Source of the DNA: SLNP01 sp964568875
GTDB taxonomy: Bacteria; Bacteroidota; Bacteroidia; Bacteroidales; VadinHA17
Direction: 5' to 3'
Assembly (NCBI GenBank): GCA_964568875.1
Contig: CAZMSH010000002.1
Coordinates: 1 to 64,000 of the forward strand
Length of the DNA stretch: 64,000 nt
Shown: piece by piece, positions 51,707 to 60,767 of the stretch
Position numbering within the stretch: the stretch's first letter is position 1
How the letters are laid out: every line of letters begins with the position of its first letter
Made by a program: the position numbers and the translations under genes
The notes under the pieces: generated by a model
What the model saw: only the letters and a program-made list of their open reading frames with translations
Told to the model about the DNA's origin: nothing
Databases searched by the model: none

Positions 51707-54397
51707 ATGAAAAAGATTTACACAGGATTATTGTTAATTCTTTTGACGGGAGCAATAATTGCTCAGGTCCCTCAGGGCTTTAATTACCAGGCTCTTGCGA
51801 TGGATGGTGATGGCGTCCCGCTAACCGGTCTTGAGCTTCAGGTAAGAATAGCAATTCTCAAAGACGAAGCCGGAAAGGACGTAGTATGGGAAGAGGAGCA
51901 TACCGTAAGAACAAACGACAAAGGACTGTTCACATTAATGATTGGAGACAGGAATGCCATATGGATACAGGGAGTAAAGGATTTCAGCCTTATTGACTGG
52001 TCTGCCATACCGTTATACATCAGAACAATGATTTATTACAAGGAGTGGCATACTATGGGAGTATCGCAATTACTGTCAGTACCCTATGCAATGAGATCGG
52101 CTGATTTCGGTAATACTTTCACTTTTGATGGTGATACAATTTTAATTATCAGGCCTATGCGGATAGGCTCATCAGACGCCGGTAATGCGCTGCTCGCTGT
52201 TACAAGTATGGACGACACATCCGAGGATCCTCTCTTTGAAGTGAAACGCAAAGATGGTCAGACTGTTTTTGCTGTTTATAACGATGCCGTTAACATCTAT
52301 CTTCCTTCTTCAGGAACCAAGGCAGCTAAAGGAGGGTTTGCCATCGGCAGCTTCGAGGAGTCAAAAGCGGGTGTGTCACAGGATTTCTTCAGGGTTACAC
52401 CCGACAGTGTGAGGATATACTTTAACAGCAATCCTAATTTTCGGAAAGGAACAGCTTCAAAAGGAGGTTTTGCCATCGGCAGTTTTGAGGAGTCAAAAGG
52501 AATAACCAAAACTTACCTTAATGTTACTTCAGCCGAGACAGTTGACACCGTCGGTTCCAGGGCTCAGATACTATGGTATCCTAAAAAAGAGGCATTTCTT
52601 GCCGGTCGTGTTCATATCGGAAGTCCTGACAGTGTAGGACAGAATTCCACTGCTCTCGGCTACCATTCAGTGGCAATGGGTAACTGGTCGCAGGCTTTCG
52701 GCTACGAAGCCAAGTCAACAGGAAACTTTTCGACAGCTGTCGGCAACAATGCAAAAGCATCTGGCAGTGATTCATACGCTCTTGGATCATATTCTGAAGC
52801 AACAGGTACAAGATCTTTTGCTCTCGGATCAGTTGGTGTTGATAAATTCGGAAATCCTACCGGAAGGAAAACAACTGCCTCAAGTCCATACTCAGTGGCA
52901 ATTGGCATGGGAGCCCAGGCTACAACACAGAAAGCTGCAATGGCAATCGGAACCAACACAACAGCCAGCGGATTTGCATCAACCAGCATAGGATATAACG
53001 GTATTGCTTCAAACAGCTATTCTGTCGCCATCGGCTACTACCCTGAGGCAATAAACACATATACAACTGCTATTGGTTACCAGGCCAGTGCAACTGGTCA
53101 GTATTCCACGGCTGTAGGCTACAAAGCAAAGGCTGAGGGTCAGGATGCATATTCCTTCGGATCAGCTGCTGAAGCTTTGGGAGAGAAATCGTTCGCTATT
53201 GGAACCTATGGTCTTAATACTGACGGAACACCTGACACTCAACGCCCGACCCGGACAATGGCCGAAGCATCATATACTATTGCCATGGGCATGGGAGCAG
53301 TAACGAGCCAACCCGGGGCGATGGCATTCGGGGTCAACACAACAGCTTCAGGTGCAAATTCAACTGCGATTGGCTATGGTGCATCTTCAGCCGGAAATCT
53401 TGCAACGTCAATGGGTTATAAGTCGCAGGCAAACGGTGACAGGTCAATAGCTATAGGTTCGTATTACAATACTACCATTATGAGATTCGTCTACAACCCT
53501 ATAACAAGGAGGTTCGAACTCACATGGGTGCCTATTGAAAAGAACAATATTGCCAGTGATGAATACTCAATTGCTTTTGGTAACGGTAATACGGCTTCCA
53601 GGGGCGGTTTTGCAATTGGTGCAAATAACAATGCACGTGCTACCGGTGCATTGGCGATGGGCCACACAAGTACTGCTGACAGTTCTTATTCAGTAGCTAT
53701 CGGATCGAACAACTATGCAAGGGGTATCAATGCTTTCGCAATCGGAGAAAGCATTTTTGCCGAAAGTGCCAATAGCATAGTAGTAGGATACAATAACCTT
53801 TCCAATGGATCATATAACAGGACTGACTGGGTGGACACTGATCCGCTATTTGTTATAGGCAACGGTGGTGGTGATAACGGAACACGCTCAAACGCCATGA
53901 CAGTTACCAAAAACGGAAGGGTCGGTCTTCAGACAGTCACAGTACCTTCATATGCATTGGAACTACCAAATAATGCCAGCATTGGTGTTGGTTATGTCAG
54001 GGCCACCGGTTATGCAAATTACTCAGACAGCAGGGTTAAATCTCAATTTGCTGATCTTCCGTACGGGCTCAATGAAATTATGCTTCTGAAGCCGCTATCT
54101 TACTTTCAGCATGATTCATATAGCGATAAATCAGGAGTTCATATTGACGGAACCGGAAGCAGAAACATAGGACTTATAGCTCAGGATGTGTTTAAGATCA
54201 TTCCGGAAGTCGTGTCTAAACCTGATAATGAAACCAATGAGCTTTGGAGCATGTCTTATGACAAGCTTGTTCCGGTACTGATCAAGGGTATGCAGGAACA
54301 GCAATCGCTAATCGAAGCACAGCAAAAAGAGATAGAGGAGCTGAAGGCTCTCTATGAAGCTCTTAAAACTGCTATGGAATCAATAGTTAACAAATAG
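51707..54397 (+). CDS. Secreted YadA-head-repeat protein with C-terminal peptidase S74 chaperone
   Basis: 896 residues with a signal peptide (1-19). Residues about 20-130 form a domain common in Bacteroidota surface proteins (VPQGFNYQALAMDGDG...). From about 310 to 710 there are many short YadA/Hia-type head repeats of the form STAIGYxAxAxGxxS, which build trimeric beta-rolls; SKGGFAIGSFEESK-like units occur twice before them. The end (about 760-896) is a peptidase S74 intramolecular chaperone: SDSRVK carries the Ser-Lys pair (S773, K778), and a coiled coil (QQSLIEAQQKEIEELKALYEAL) follows. It is predicted to form a trimeric surface or extracellular fibre. No membrane-anchor barrel is present. 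Confidence 0.85.
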   Translation: MKKIYTGLLLILLTGAIIAQVPQGFNYQALAMDGDGVPLTGLELQVRIAILKDEAGKDVVWEEEHTVRTNDKGLFTLMIGDRNAIWIQGVKDFSLIDWSAIPLYIRTMIYYKEWHTMGVSQLLSVPYAMRSADFGNTFTFDGDTILIIRPMRIGSSDAGNALLAVTSMDDTSEDPLFEVKRKDGQTVFAVYNDAVNIYLPSSGTKAAKGGFAIGSFEESKAGVSQDFFRVTPDSVRIYFNSNPNFRKGTASKGGFAIGSFEESKGITKTYLNVTSAETVDTVGSRAQILWYPKKEAFLAGRVHIGSPDSVGQNSTALGYHSVAMGNWSQAFGYEAKSTGNFSTAVGNNAKASGSDSYALGSYSEATGTRSFALGSVGVDKFGNPTGRKTTASSPYSVAIGMGAQATTQKAAMAIGTNTTASGFASTSIGYNGIASNSYSVAIGYYPEAINTYTTAIGYQASATGQYSTAVGYKAKAEGQDAYSFGSAAEALGEKSFAIGTYGLNTDGTPDTQRPTRTMAEASYTIAMGMGAVTSQPGAMAFGVNTTASGANSTAIGYGASSAGNLATSMGYKSQANGDRSIAIGSYYNTTIMRFVYNPITRRFELTWVPIEKNNIASDEYSIAFGNGNTASRGGFAIGANNNARATGALAMGHTSTADSSYSVAIGSNNYARGINAFAIGESIFAESANSIVVGYNNLSNGSYNRTDWVDTDPLFVIGNGGGDNGTRSNAMTVTKNGRVGLQTVTVPSYALELPNNASIGVGYVRATGYANYSDSRVKSQFADLPYGLNEIMLLKPLSYFQHDSYSDKSGVHIDGTGSRNIGLIAQDVFKIIPEVVSKPDNETNELWSMSYDKLVPVLIKGMQEQQSLIEAQQKEIEELKALYEALKTAMESIVNK

Positions 54398-54445
54398 CAT
54401 AATCAAGAATTACTCAGGCTGAGAGGTTATCAGGTTTAAAGGAAG

Positions 54446-54478
54446 AAGCCGCTGCTGATTGTTGTCACGGCGGCTTTT
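54446..54478 (+). terminator. Probable terminator after the adhesin gene
   Basis: The arms AAGCCGC and GCGGCTT pair over seven bases with a 17-base loop and are followed by a short T run. They lie 50 bp after the stop codon. Confidence 0.55.
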
Positions 54479-54535
54479 GCCTTACTGTCTGTATAAAAAT
54501 ATGTATATTAGCAGGTGAATTACAATCAAAGTCAG

Positions 54536-54901
54536 ATGAACGAAAAGATTATCCTTATAGCTGAGGATGAAGAGTTTAATTATCTACTTCTCAAATATAT
54601 ACTTGAAAAAGATGGTTTCGGCACCATGCGCGCCCTTAATGGTGTGGAGGCTCTTGAAATATTCAATTCAGGAACCAAAATAGATCTGATAGTAATGGAT
54701 GTGAAGATGCCGGTTATGTCAGGTTTGGAAGCCACAATTGAGATAAGAAAGAAGGATAAAACAATACCCATAATAGCACTTACAGCCTATGCACTGCCCG
54801 GTGACAGAGAGATGTGCATTAATTCAGGTTGCACAGATTATATCCCTAAGCCAATTGACAAGGGCGATTTTCTGAAGAGAGTACGAAACCTGACAGCATA
54901 G
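54536..54901 (+). CDS. Single-domain response regulator
   Basis: 121 residues from the ATG at 54536; a GTG at 54515 is possible. The receiver domain is complete: acidic pocket E10-D11, phospho-acceptor D55 in VMDVKMP, T83 and K105. There is no output domain, so it acts as a phosphate relay or by protein contact, as in the CheY/SpoIIAA-like receivers or the detached receivers of hybrid kinases. No kinase gene is near; ung follows 5 bp later. Confidence 0.88.
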   Translation: MNEKIILIAEDEEFNYLLLKYILEKDGFGTMRALNGVEALEIFNSGTKIDLIVMDVKMPVMSGLEATIEIRKKDKTIPIIALTAYALPGDREMCINSGCTDYIPKPIDKGDFLKRVRNLTA

Positions 54902-54906
54902 TTTCT

Positions 54907-55572
54907 ATGGATGTCAGAATTGAAAAAAAATGGAAACATATCCTGGAAGATCAGTTTACATCTGACTATTTTGTCAGTCTGACCGGTTTTATCAGGGAGG
55001 AGTACAGGAAGTCTGTTGTATACCCACCGGGTAAACTTATTTTCAACGCTTTTGATTTATGCCCTTTCGATAAGGTAAGGGTAGTTATTATCGGTCAGGA
55101 TCCATACCATAATCCGGGACAGGCACACGGATTATGCTTTTCAGTACCTGACGGAACCGGCTACCCTCCCAGTCTTCTTAATATCTTTAAGGAGATAAAG
55201 AGTGATATTGGGGTCAACCCGCACAACTCAGGAGATCTCACAAGATGGGCGCATCAGGGTGTACTGCTACTCAATGCGATCCTTACTGTTCGTCAGAATC
55301 AACCAGGCTCACACCAGAACAAAGGATGGGAAAAGTTTACCGATTCTGTTATTACTGCACTTTCGCAGCATAAGAATAACCTGGTATTTATTCTTTGGGG
55401 TCGTTATGCCCAGGTTAAGGGTTCCGGAATAGACCGTTCGCGTCACCTGATACTTGAATCTGTCCACCCCTCTCCCCTGTCTGCATCACGCGGATTTTTT
55501 GGCAACCACCATTTCAGCAGATGCAATCAATATCTCATTGAGCATGGCAATGAACCTGTTGACTGGCGTTAA
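54907..55572 (+). CDS. ung: Uracil-DNA glycosylase
   Basis: 221 residues, the usual family 1 size. The water-activating motif GQDPYH (D65) and the DNA-intercalation motif HPSPLSASRG (H187) are intact, and FNAFD plus LLLNAILTVRQ are conserved core segments. It removes uracil from DNA produced by cytosine deamination or dUTP incorporation. It may be read from the response-regulator transcript. Confidence 0.96.
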   Translation: MDVRIEKKWKHILEDQFTSDYFVSLTGFIREEYRKSVVYPPGKLIFNAFDLCPFDKVRVVIIGQDPYHNPGQAHGLCFSVPDGTGYPPSLLNIFKEIKSDIGVNPHNSGDLTRWAHQGVLLLNAILTVRQNQPGSHQNKGWEKFTDSVITALSQHKNNLVFILWGRYAQVKGSGIDRSRHLILESVHPSPLSASRGFFGNHHFSRCNQYLIEHGNEPVDWR

Positions 55573-55581
55573 TCAGCTTCA

Positions 55582-56751
55582 TTAAAGGCTATCAATGGCT
55601 TCTTTGAATGTATGCAGCAATTCTTCGCCAGGTTCGAAACCTACCGATATCCTTAACATACCAGGATCGGGATAACGATCGCCCCAGACCGGCTCAACAG
55701 GCATAAGTATCGTATGAGGATCACCAAGGGTGGGTACCAGTTTTATCTTTTCCGACACTGATCCGATAAACGAATCCCTCTTAATTTTCTTCTCGTGGTC
55801 TGTGCCGGCAAAGGTAAAGGTGACCATAGCTCCGAAACCTTTGTTATTGAAGAGTCTGACTGCCGTTTCATGGGTAGGATGATTCTTCAGACCCGGATAC
55901 CATACTTTCTCAACCAACTTGCTACCCGACAGATATTCAGCCAGTTGCAATGCGTTATCACATTGGCGTGAGAACCTGAGCCCGAATGTTTGTATCTGAG
56001 TGTGGAGTCTGTAGGCATCGTCAGCAGAGATCATATGTCCGACGCTCTTCCTGTATGCCACTGATTCGCTTAGCAGCAGATCGTCATTTCCACAAACGAC
56101 GCCTGCGGTAAGATTACCATGGCCTGAAAAATACTTGGTAGCGCTGTGGATGACCAGATCGGCCCCGTAATCAAGAGGTTTGGACAGCCAGGGAGTCGCA
56201 AAAGTATTGTCAACGATGGTTTTAACGCCATGCTTTTTGCATAGTCTGATAATCTCTTCTCCATCAGCAACTATAAGCATAGGATTTGATATTATCTCAA
56301 AATAGAAAAAATCTGGTTTCAGATCTTTAATTATTGACTCAAGCCTCTCAAGGTCATACTTCTGCTCCGTAGCCCCGAACTTTTCGATTCTTATTCCGCG
56401 TCTGGCAGCCAGTACTGTATCAATATAGGTTAGTGTTCCTCCGTAAATCTCTGTAAAAAAGAGCCAGGGGCCTGTGTCTCTGCCATTCTGAAACAGCGAC
56501 ACCGCCACATCTACAGCTGCCATTCCCGATTGCATCAGCAGTGCCCATTTACACCCCTCAACTTTCATAATCTCCTCTTCAGCTGCAACTACTGTCGGAT
56601 TGCGGTATCGTGAGTATATGTAGTTTTCGGGGTCTCTGAGATTTTTGCCCTCAAGCTTAAAAGCATTTGCCATCTCCTCCGCATCGTTCATTATGTAACC
56701 CGAATCGCGGTAGACAGGCACGCGCGTACTTTTAATACTTTTTTTCATCAT
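55582..56751 (-). CDS. Cys/Met metabolism PLP enzyme (methionine gamma-lyase / cystathionine lyase family)
   Basis: About 389 residues from the ATG at 56751 (longer frame to 56793 possible). YIYSRYRNPTVVAAEEEI has the Tyr-Arg pair that binds PLP phosphate from the neighbouring subunit, QSGMAAVDVAV the phosphate loop, and IHSATKYFSGHGN the Schiff-base Lys near residue 203. The family includes cystathionine gamma-synthase, beta/gamma-lyases, O-acetylhomoserine sulfhydrylase and methionine gamma-lyase; I cannot separate these from sequence alone. It converges on ung with 9 bp between stops. Confidence 0.85.
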   Translation of the reverse strand: MMKKSIKSTRVPVYRDSGYIMNDAEEMANAFKLEGKNLRDPENYIYSRYRNPTVVAAEEEIMKVEGCKWALLMQSGMAAVDVAVSLFQNGRDTGPWLFFTEIYGGTLTYIDTVLAARRGIRIEKFGATEQKYDLERLESIIKDLKPDFFYFEIISNPMLIVADGEEIIRLCKKHGVKTIVDNTFATPWLSKPLDYGADLVIHSATKYFSGHGNLTAGVVCGNDDLLLSESVAYRKSVGHMISADDAYRLHTQIQTFGLRFSRQCDNALQLAEYLSGSKLVEKVWYPGLKNHPTHETAVRLFNNKGFGAMVTFTFAGTDHEKKIKRDSFIGSVSEKIKLVPTLGDPHTILMPVEPVWGDRYPDPGMLRISVGFEPGEELLHTFKEAIDSL

Positions 56752-56801
56752 TTCTGAATAATTATCTTTAGGTGCAACCGGGTAAAGATACAAAATGAAA
56801 T

Positions 56802-56828
56802 AAAAAAAGAGGCCCTGCCGGGGCCTCT
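56802..56828 (-). terminator. Rho-independent terminator of the lipoprotein gene
   Basis: On the minus strand GAGGCCC and GGGCCTC pair perfectly with a five-base loop and run into seven Ts. It lies about 100 bp after the lipoprotein stop and just upstream of the lyase start, isolating the two genes. Confidence 0.88.
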
Positions 56829-56925
56829 CAACAACCTAACCTAACCAATCATAACCATTTATGAAATGTATTACAATCATGTATATAACATCAATACGAC
56901 TGAAAAGGTTCAAAAAAAGTAAAAA

Positions 56926-57318
56926 TTAATCGAGAGGAGCTTCCGGAATAACTCGTTGAATCTTCAATTTCTTCAATGTCGGATTTTCAATAAACACCTC
57001 ATAGGTGAACTTTCCCTGGCCAAGTACCGTCCAGTAGTTGTAGTTCTGCGGACCGGTCGAATAGGTCTCGCCGCCTATTACAACTGAGACCTCCGCAATA
57101 GGGTAAGCCTTATCAAATCTCTTGTAGTCACTGTATTCACCAGGAGAAACTGCACTATAACCATTCGAACCTCCTGACGTGTCAACGGTTATGGTATCGA
57201 ATGTCTGATCCGTAAGATTTCTGATCCTTATATCTGACGGACCTTCTGGACTAAATCCTTTATTGCAGGAACCAAGGGTCACTGCCAGTAAGATTAGCGG
57301 TACGGCAATCCTTTTCAT
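56926..57318 (-). CDS. Small lipoprotein of unknown function
   Basis: 130 residues with a lipoprotein signal peptide ending in LGSC (lipidation Cys at 18). The mature part is beta-rich with Asp, Gly, Ser and Tyr (TFDTITVDTSGGSNGYSAVSPGEYSDYKRF), suggesting a compact Ig-like or transthyretin-like fold. No family recognised. It is on the same strand as the Bat genes but separated by 70 bp and has its own terminator. Confidence 0.75.
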   Translation of the reverse strand: MKRIAVPLILLAVTLGSCNKGFSPEGPSDIRIRNLTDQTFDTITVDTSGGSNGYSAVSPGEYSDYKRFDKAYPIAEVSVVIGGETYSTGPQNYNYWTVLGQGKFTYEVFIENPTLKKLKIQRVIPEAPLD

Positions 57319-57388
57319 ATAATACTTTCAGGTTATTACTATCTGAAATCAAATATAACAATTGTTAGCTCAAAGTGATTACCTGGCT

Positions 57389-58147
57389 TCATATTCTTTC
57401 AAAAGATGTAACCGGAACCCATCCCCTGTTGCCGTCAGGAAGCCTGATCTCGCACCATTCACCTATCTGTTCACCCGTTTTTACTTTCAGACCTTCATGT
57501 ATTACGAAAAGTTCCTGACCGCTTTCTGACGGAGCACTTCTGCCCGTGATTACAGGCGATAGTATAACGGCTTCAGGATTATTATATACCAGTTTGCTGT
57601 TGCGTAATGAAAACAAGAAGGAAGCAGCTGAAGCAACAAAGAGAAAAACGGATATTAAAAATGCTATTCTCTTAAGCCTGTATCGTGAGGTGAACAGGAA
57701 CAACAGCATTAGTGACAGAGATACTATAAAACAGGTTAATGAAATGACAGCCCATCTGTCAGAGGAAAGTGCCAGGGCGGAGAGATTATACCATCTTATA
57801 AGGAAAATCTCAGGTATTGTTTCGTATCTGTCCCTGGTAAGTGTTTTGGCGATCGAAAGGTTGTACCTGGCATCATCATCCATGGGTCTCCTTAAAAGAG
57901 CTCTCTCATAGAAGATCACCGACAGCGGGATCTCCTCCAGTTTAAACCATGCGTTTCCAAGGTTGTAAAGAAGTTCAAAGTTATCATAGCCTGAATTGTA
58001 AAGATCTGTCCAGATATCAGCCGCAGTCCTGAAGTCACCGTTCCTGTAGTATTCTGCCCCTTTGTCAAACCTCTGCTTCGACTCATTGGCCAAGGGGGAG
58101 ATAACTACTGCTGCTAAAATACTAAATACTAATAATATGCGTTTCAT
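57389..58147 (-). CDS. batE: BatE: TPR and SH3-domain membrane protein
   Basis: 252 residues: signal peptide at the N-terminus, two or three TPR-like units (YYRNGDFRTAADIWTDLYNSGYDNFELLYNLGNAWF...), two central membrane segments (about 130-150 and 163-183), and a C-terminal bacterial SH3 domain (GLKVKTGEQIGEWCEIRLPDGNRGWVP). This layout and the position after BatD fit BatE of the aerotolerance operon. Probably part of an envelope complex with BatA-D. Confidence 0.82.
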   Translation of the reverse strand: MKRILLVFSILAAVVISPLANESKQRFDKGAEYYRNGDFRTAADIWTDLYNSGYDNFELLYNLGNAWFKLEEIPLSVIFYERALLRRPMDDDARYNLSIAKTLTRDRYETIPEIFLIRWYNLSALALSSDRWAVISLTCFIVSLSLMLLFLFTSRYRLKRIAFLISVFLFVASAASFLFSLRNSKLVYNNPEAVILSPVITGRSAPSESGQELFVIHEGLKVKTGEQIGEWCEIRLPDGNRGWVPVTSFERI

Positions 58148-58161
58148 GACAACTCCTTGCT

Positions 58162-59970
58162 TTAATCCAGTTGTTCTTCCATATCCCTGATCAGTGATGC
58201 AGCTCTCTCATATATCTTTCCCGGATCATCACCGGGACTTGCCGGAGCATATCTGACCATCTCACAAACATTGGTAAGCCCGAGCAATCTTTCCGAGAGA
58301 CCGGTGACGTCACCTCTCCTCTTCATTGCTTCTGCAGCCTTATCACCTGAAAGCTCTGAAAGGGGAATATTAAGTTTATTCGAGGCATACCCCCATAATG
58401 AGCTCAGCACCTCTTCATAAAACTTCTCGTTTTCAGATCTTTTCATATAATCATAAGCAGTCTTAAGCCTTCTTGCTGCTATTCGTCCTGCTCTTCTGTT
58501 CATCAGCTTTGCTTTGTCTGAATTTCGTTTTACCTGTTCCCGTCTTATCAGTATTACCAAAACGAAAACCAGTGCCGACAACCCATATGCTGAATAGAAA
58601 GCACGACTCGACAGCGCGAACGGGCCAGATTTTGACAGGTCACCGGTCATCGTCGAGATAAATCTTATATCACTACCAAAATATTGAATTTCTTCACCAG
58701 CGGATGGGGTAAACATCTGTGGTCCGGTCGCTGATGATTCTCCCCTTAGAACGTGTAATCTGGCGGGGGCTGTTGATATTGTTTTATACTGGTTTGCTGC
58801 AGGATCAAAAAAGCTCCAGTTTACTGAAGGTATTGTAAAATCGCCCGATGACCGGGGAATAATAAGGTATTCAAAGGTCCTGTTTCCGTTTGTCCCCGAT
58901 ACACTGTTAACAACATTTGAGGTTGTCTTCGGGTCATACACTTCCAGTCCTGCAGGGAATGTAACACCGGGAGCATCAGCCAGCCTGAAGTTACCTTTGC
59001 CTGAAAGTGTAATCCTGTAGGTGATAGCATCATTAACAGCAACTGTGTCTTTATCGATAGCAGATATGATCTCAAATGACCCCACGGCACCGGTAAAACC
59101 TGAAGGTCTGTTTTCGGGAAGTGATTTTACTATTATCGTCTGCGGCTTGCTCGCCAGCACCCTTGGTACGGTTGTAAAACTCTGAAACATGTCTCCAAAA
59201 AATGGATCTGATATTCCACTTCTCTGTCTTAGCAGTACCGTAAGAGTTACCGGATCAACAACTATCTCACCGGTCCTTTGAGGATACAACAGAAATCTTT
59301 GAAAGACACCTGTACCGTACACCACTCCGTCAATATTTTCTCTTTCGAGAGAAGTCAGACCCGGAGTTTCTATCTCTTCTTTAAGAAATCCGTTGAATGT
59401 AGGATATTTTATCTCATTGAACCCTGATATATCTGTGCGGGTAAAAAACTTAACTGTAGCCACCACTGGTTCTCCCACAAATACCTCTCGCTTGCTGAGC
59501 AAAACCCTGACAAACATATCTGATTCTCCTGCCTCCTGTCCTGTTTCCGTACGTTGCTCTCCCTGTCCGGCACCGGTGCGTCCCGCACCATCTTTTATAA
59601 CCTCTATTACTGCCGGCTCAGATTCATAGGTTTTACCGCCTCTGGAATATTTGGCAGAAGGTATTGTGAATTTTCCCTCCCTCGTTGCCTGCAGGTAAAA
59701 AATATAACTGTACGAGGTCTCGGTAGTCCTCTTATTGTTAATAATTCTTATGCTGGAACTGTATGAGGTATTCGGACCACTTAACTTATAAAAGTCATCG
59801 AATGGAGGGGATTCAAAATCTCCTCCGGAAGTATTTACAGTATATACAAGTCTGATCTGTTCTCCAACGGTGACAACTTTCGGGTAGTCAACTCTCAGAA
59901 CTATCTCTTGTGCCTCTGACCTTGCAAAAAGTATCGGCGATGAGAAGAGTATGAGGATAATGAAGCGCAT
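58162..59970 (-). CDS. batD: BatD oxygen-tolerance protein
   Basis: 602 residues: signal peptide, several Ig-like beta domains (LRVDYPKVVTVGEQIRLVYTVN... and FTGAVGSFEIISAIDKDTVAVNDAITYRITLSG), one membrane helix near residue 455, and a cytoplasmic helical tail. This is the BatD family layout, with most of the protein in the periplasm. It works with the vWA proteins BatA and BatB; the molecular activity of the system is still unclear. The C-terminal tail is long (about 130 residues). Confidence 0.88.
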   Translation of the reverse strand: MRFIILILFSSPILFARSEAQEIVLRVDYPKVVTVGEQIRLVYTVNTSGGDFESPPFDDFYKLSGPNTSYSSSIRIINNKRTTETSYSYIFYLQATREGKFTIPSAKYSRGGKTYESEPAVIEVIKDGAGRTGAGQGEQRTETGQEAGESDMFVRVLLSKREVFVGEPVVATVKFFTRTDISGFNEIKYPTFNGFLKEEIETPGLTSLERENIDGVVYGTGVFQRFLLYPQRTGEIVVDPVTLTVLLRQRSGISDPFFGDMFQSFTTVPRVLASKPQTIIVKSLPENRPSGFTGAVGSFEIISAIDKDTVAVNDAITYRITLSGKGNFRLADAPGVTFPAGLEVYDPKTTSNVVNSVSGTNGNRTFEYLIIPRSSGDFTIPSVNWSFFDPAANQYKTISTAPARLHVLRGESSATGPQMFTPSAGEEIQYFGSDIRFISTMTGDLSKSGPFALSSRAFYSAYGLSALVFVLVILIRREQVKRNSDKAKLMNRRAGRIAARRLKTAYDYMKRSENEKFYEEVLSSLWGYASNKLNIPLSELSGDKAAEAMKRRGDVTGLSERLLGLTNVCEMVRYAPASPGDDPGKIYERAASLIRDMEEQLD

Positions 59971-59976
59971 ATTCTG

Positions 59977-60762
59977 TTACCAGTTTTTAAGGGTTCGTAT
60001 CATTGCAGCTGCTGCCTTGTCCTTTTTAACCTTCTCCTGAAGCTCCTTTTCATTTTCAGCCAGGGCTTCCAGCAGCCTTCTGGCGTCTTCTTCCGATATC
60101 ACTGGTTGATTATCTGACTCTCTTTGCGGGTTATCTTTTTCATTACGGCCCTGCTCCTTCTCATTATCGCCCGGAGGCTGTTCCTGCTCCTGGTCCTTGT
60201 CCTTGTTCTGGTTCTGATCTTCATTGCTGTCATCCTGGTTTTCATCGCCACTCTGCTGCTGATCTTGTTCCTGCTCCTGCTGCTGCCTGAGAAGGTCCTG
60301 AGCATAGGCAAGATTGAATTTTGCTTCCAGATTATCCGGGTTTAACTTTAAAGAGTTTTTGTATGCATCAATACTCTCTTCAACCTTTTGTGCGCTGAGC
60401 AGTGAATTTCCAAGATTATAATAGCTATTTGCCTTTCTTACGGCATCGTCATTTAGTGAGGCATTTTTACGAAACGATTCAGCAGCATCGTCAAATCGTT
60501 CTTGCCTGTAAATAGAATTACCAAGATTAAACCATGCATCAGGAGTTGATCTTTCAACTTCGGCGGCCCTGCGGTATTCCAGTTCAGAGTCACCAAATTT
60601 ACCCGCCCTGTAGTCCCTGTTTCCTGCTCTTATGTGCTGTCTGGCATTTTGCGGGTAGAGCGAGCCTACAGCTACATTCAAAAAAATCAGCATAAAAAAG
60701 GCAGCGGCGAGACCTCTCTTTCTGTTGCTCATAAAATTTCTCATATGCGGCCCTGTTTTCAT
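59977..60762 (-). CDS. batC: BatC TPR protein with Gln/Glu/Asp-rich region
   Basis: 261 residues: membrane anchor at about 13-35, three TPR units (PDAWFNLGNSIYRQERFDDAAESFRK, SYYNLGNSLLSAQKVEESIDAYKN and the following repeat), then a low-complexity Gln/Glu/Asp/Asn stretch from about 160 to 225, and a short helical end. The low-complexity part is encoded by repeated CAG/GAG/GAT-like codons. It overlaps no neighbour and lies 5 bp after BatB. Confidence 0.85.
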   Translation of the reverse strand: MKTGPHMRNFMSNRKRGLAAAFFMLIFLNVAVGSLYPQNARQHIRAGNRDYRAGKFGDSELEYRRAAEVERSTPDAWFNLGNSIYRQERFDDAAESFRKNASLNDDAVRKANSYYNLGNSLLSAQKVEESIDAYKNSLKLNPDNLEAKFNLAYAQDLLRQQQEQEQDQQQSGDENQDDSNEDQNQNKDKDQEQEQPPGDNEKEQGRNEKDNPQRESDNQPVISEEDARRLLEALAENEKELQEKVKKDKAAAAMIRTLKNW

Positions 60763-60767
60763 TTTCC

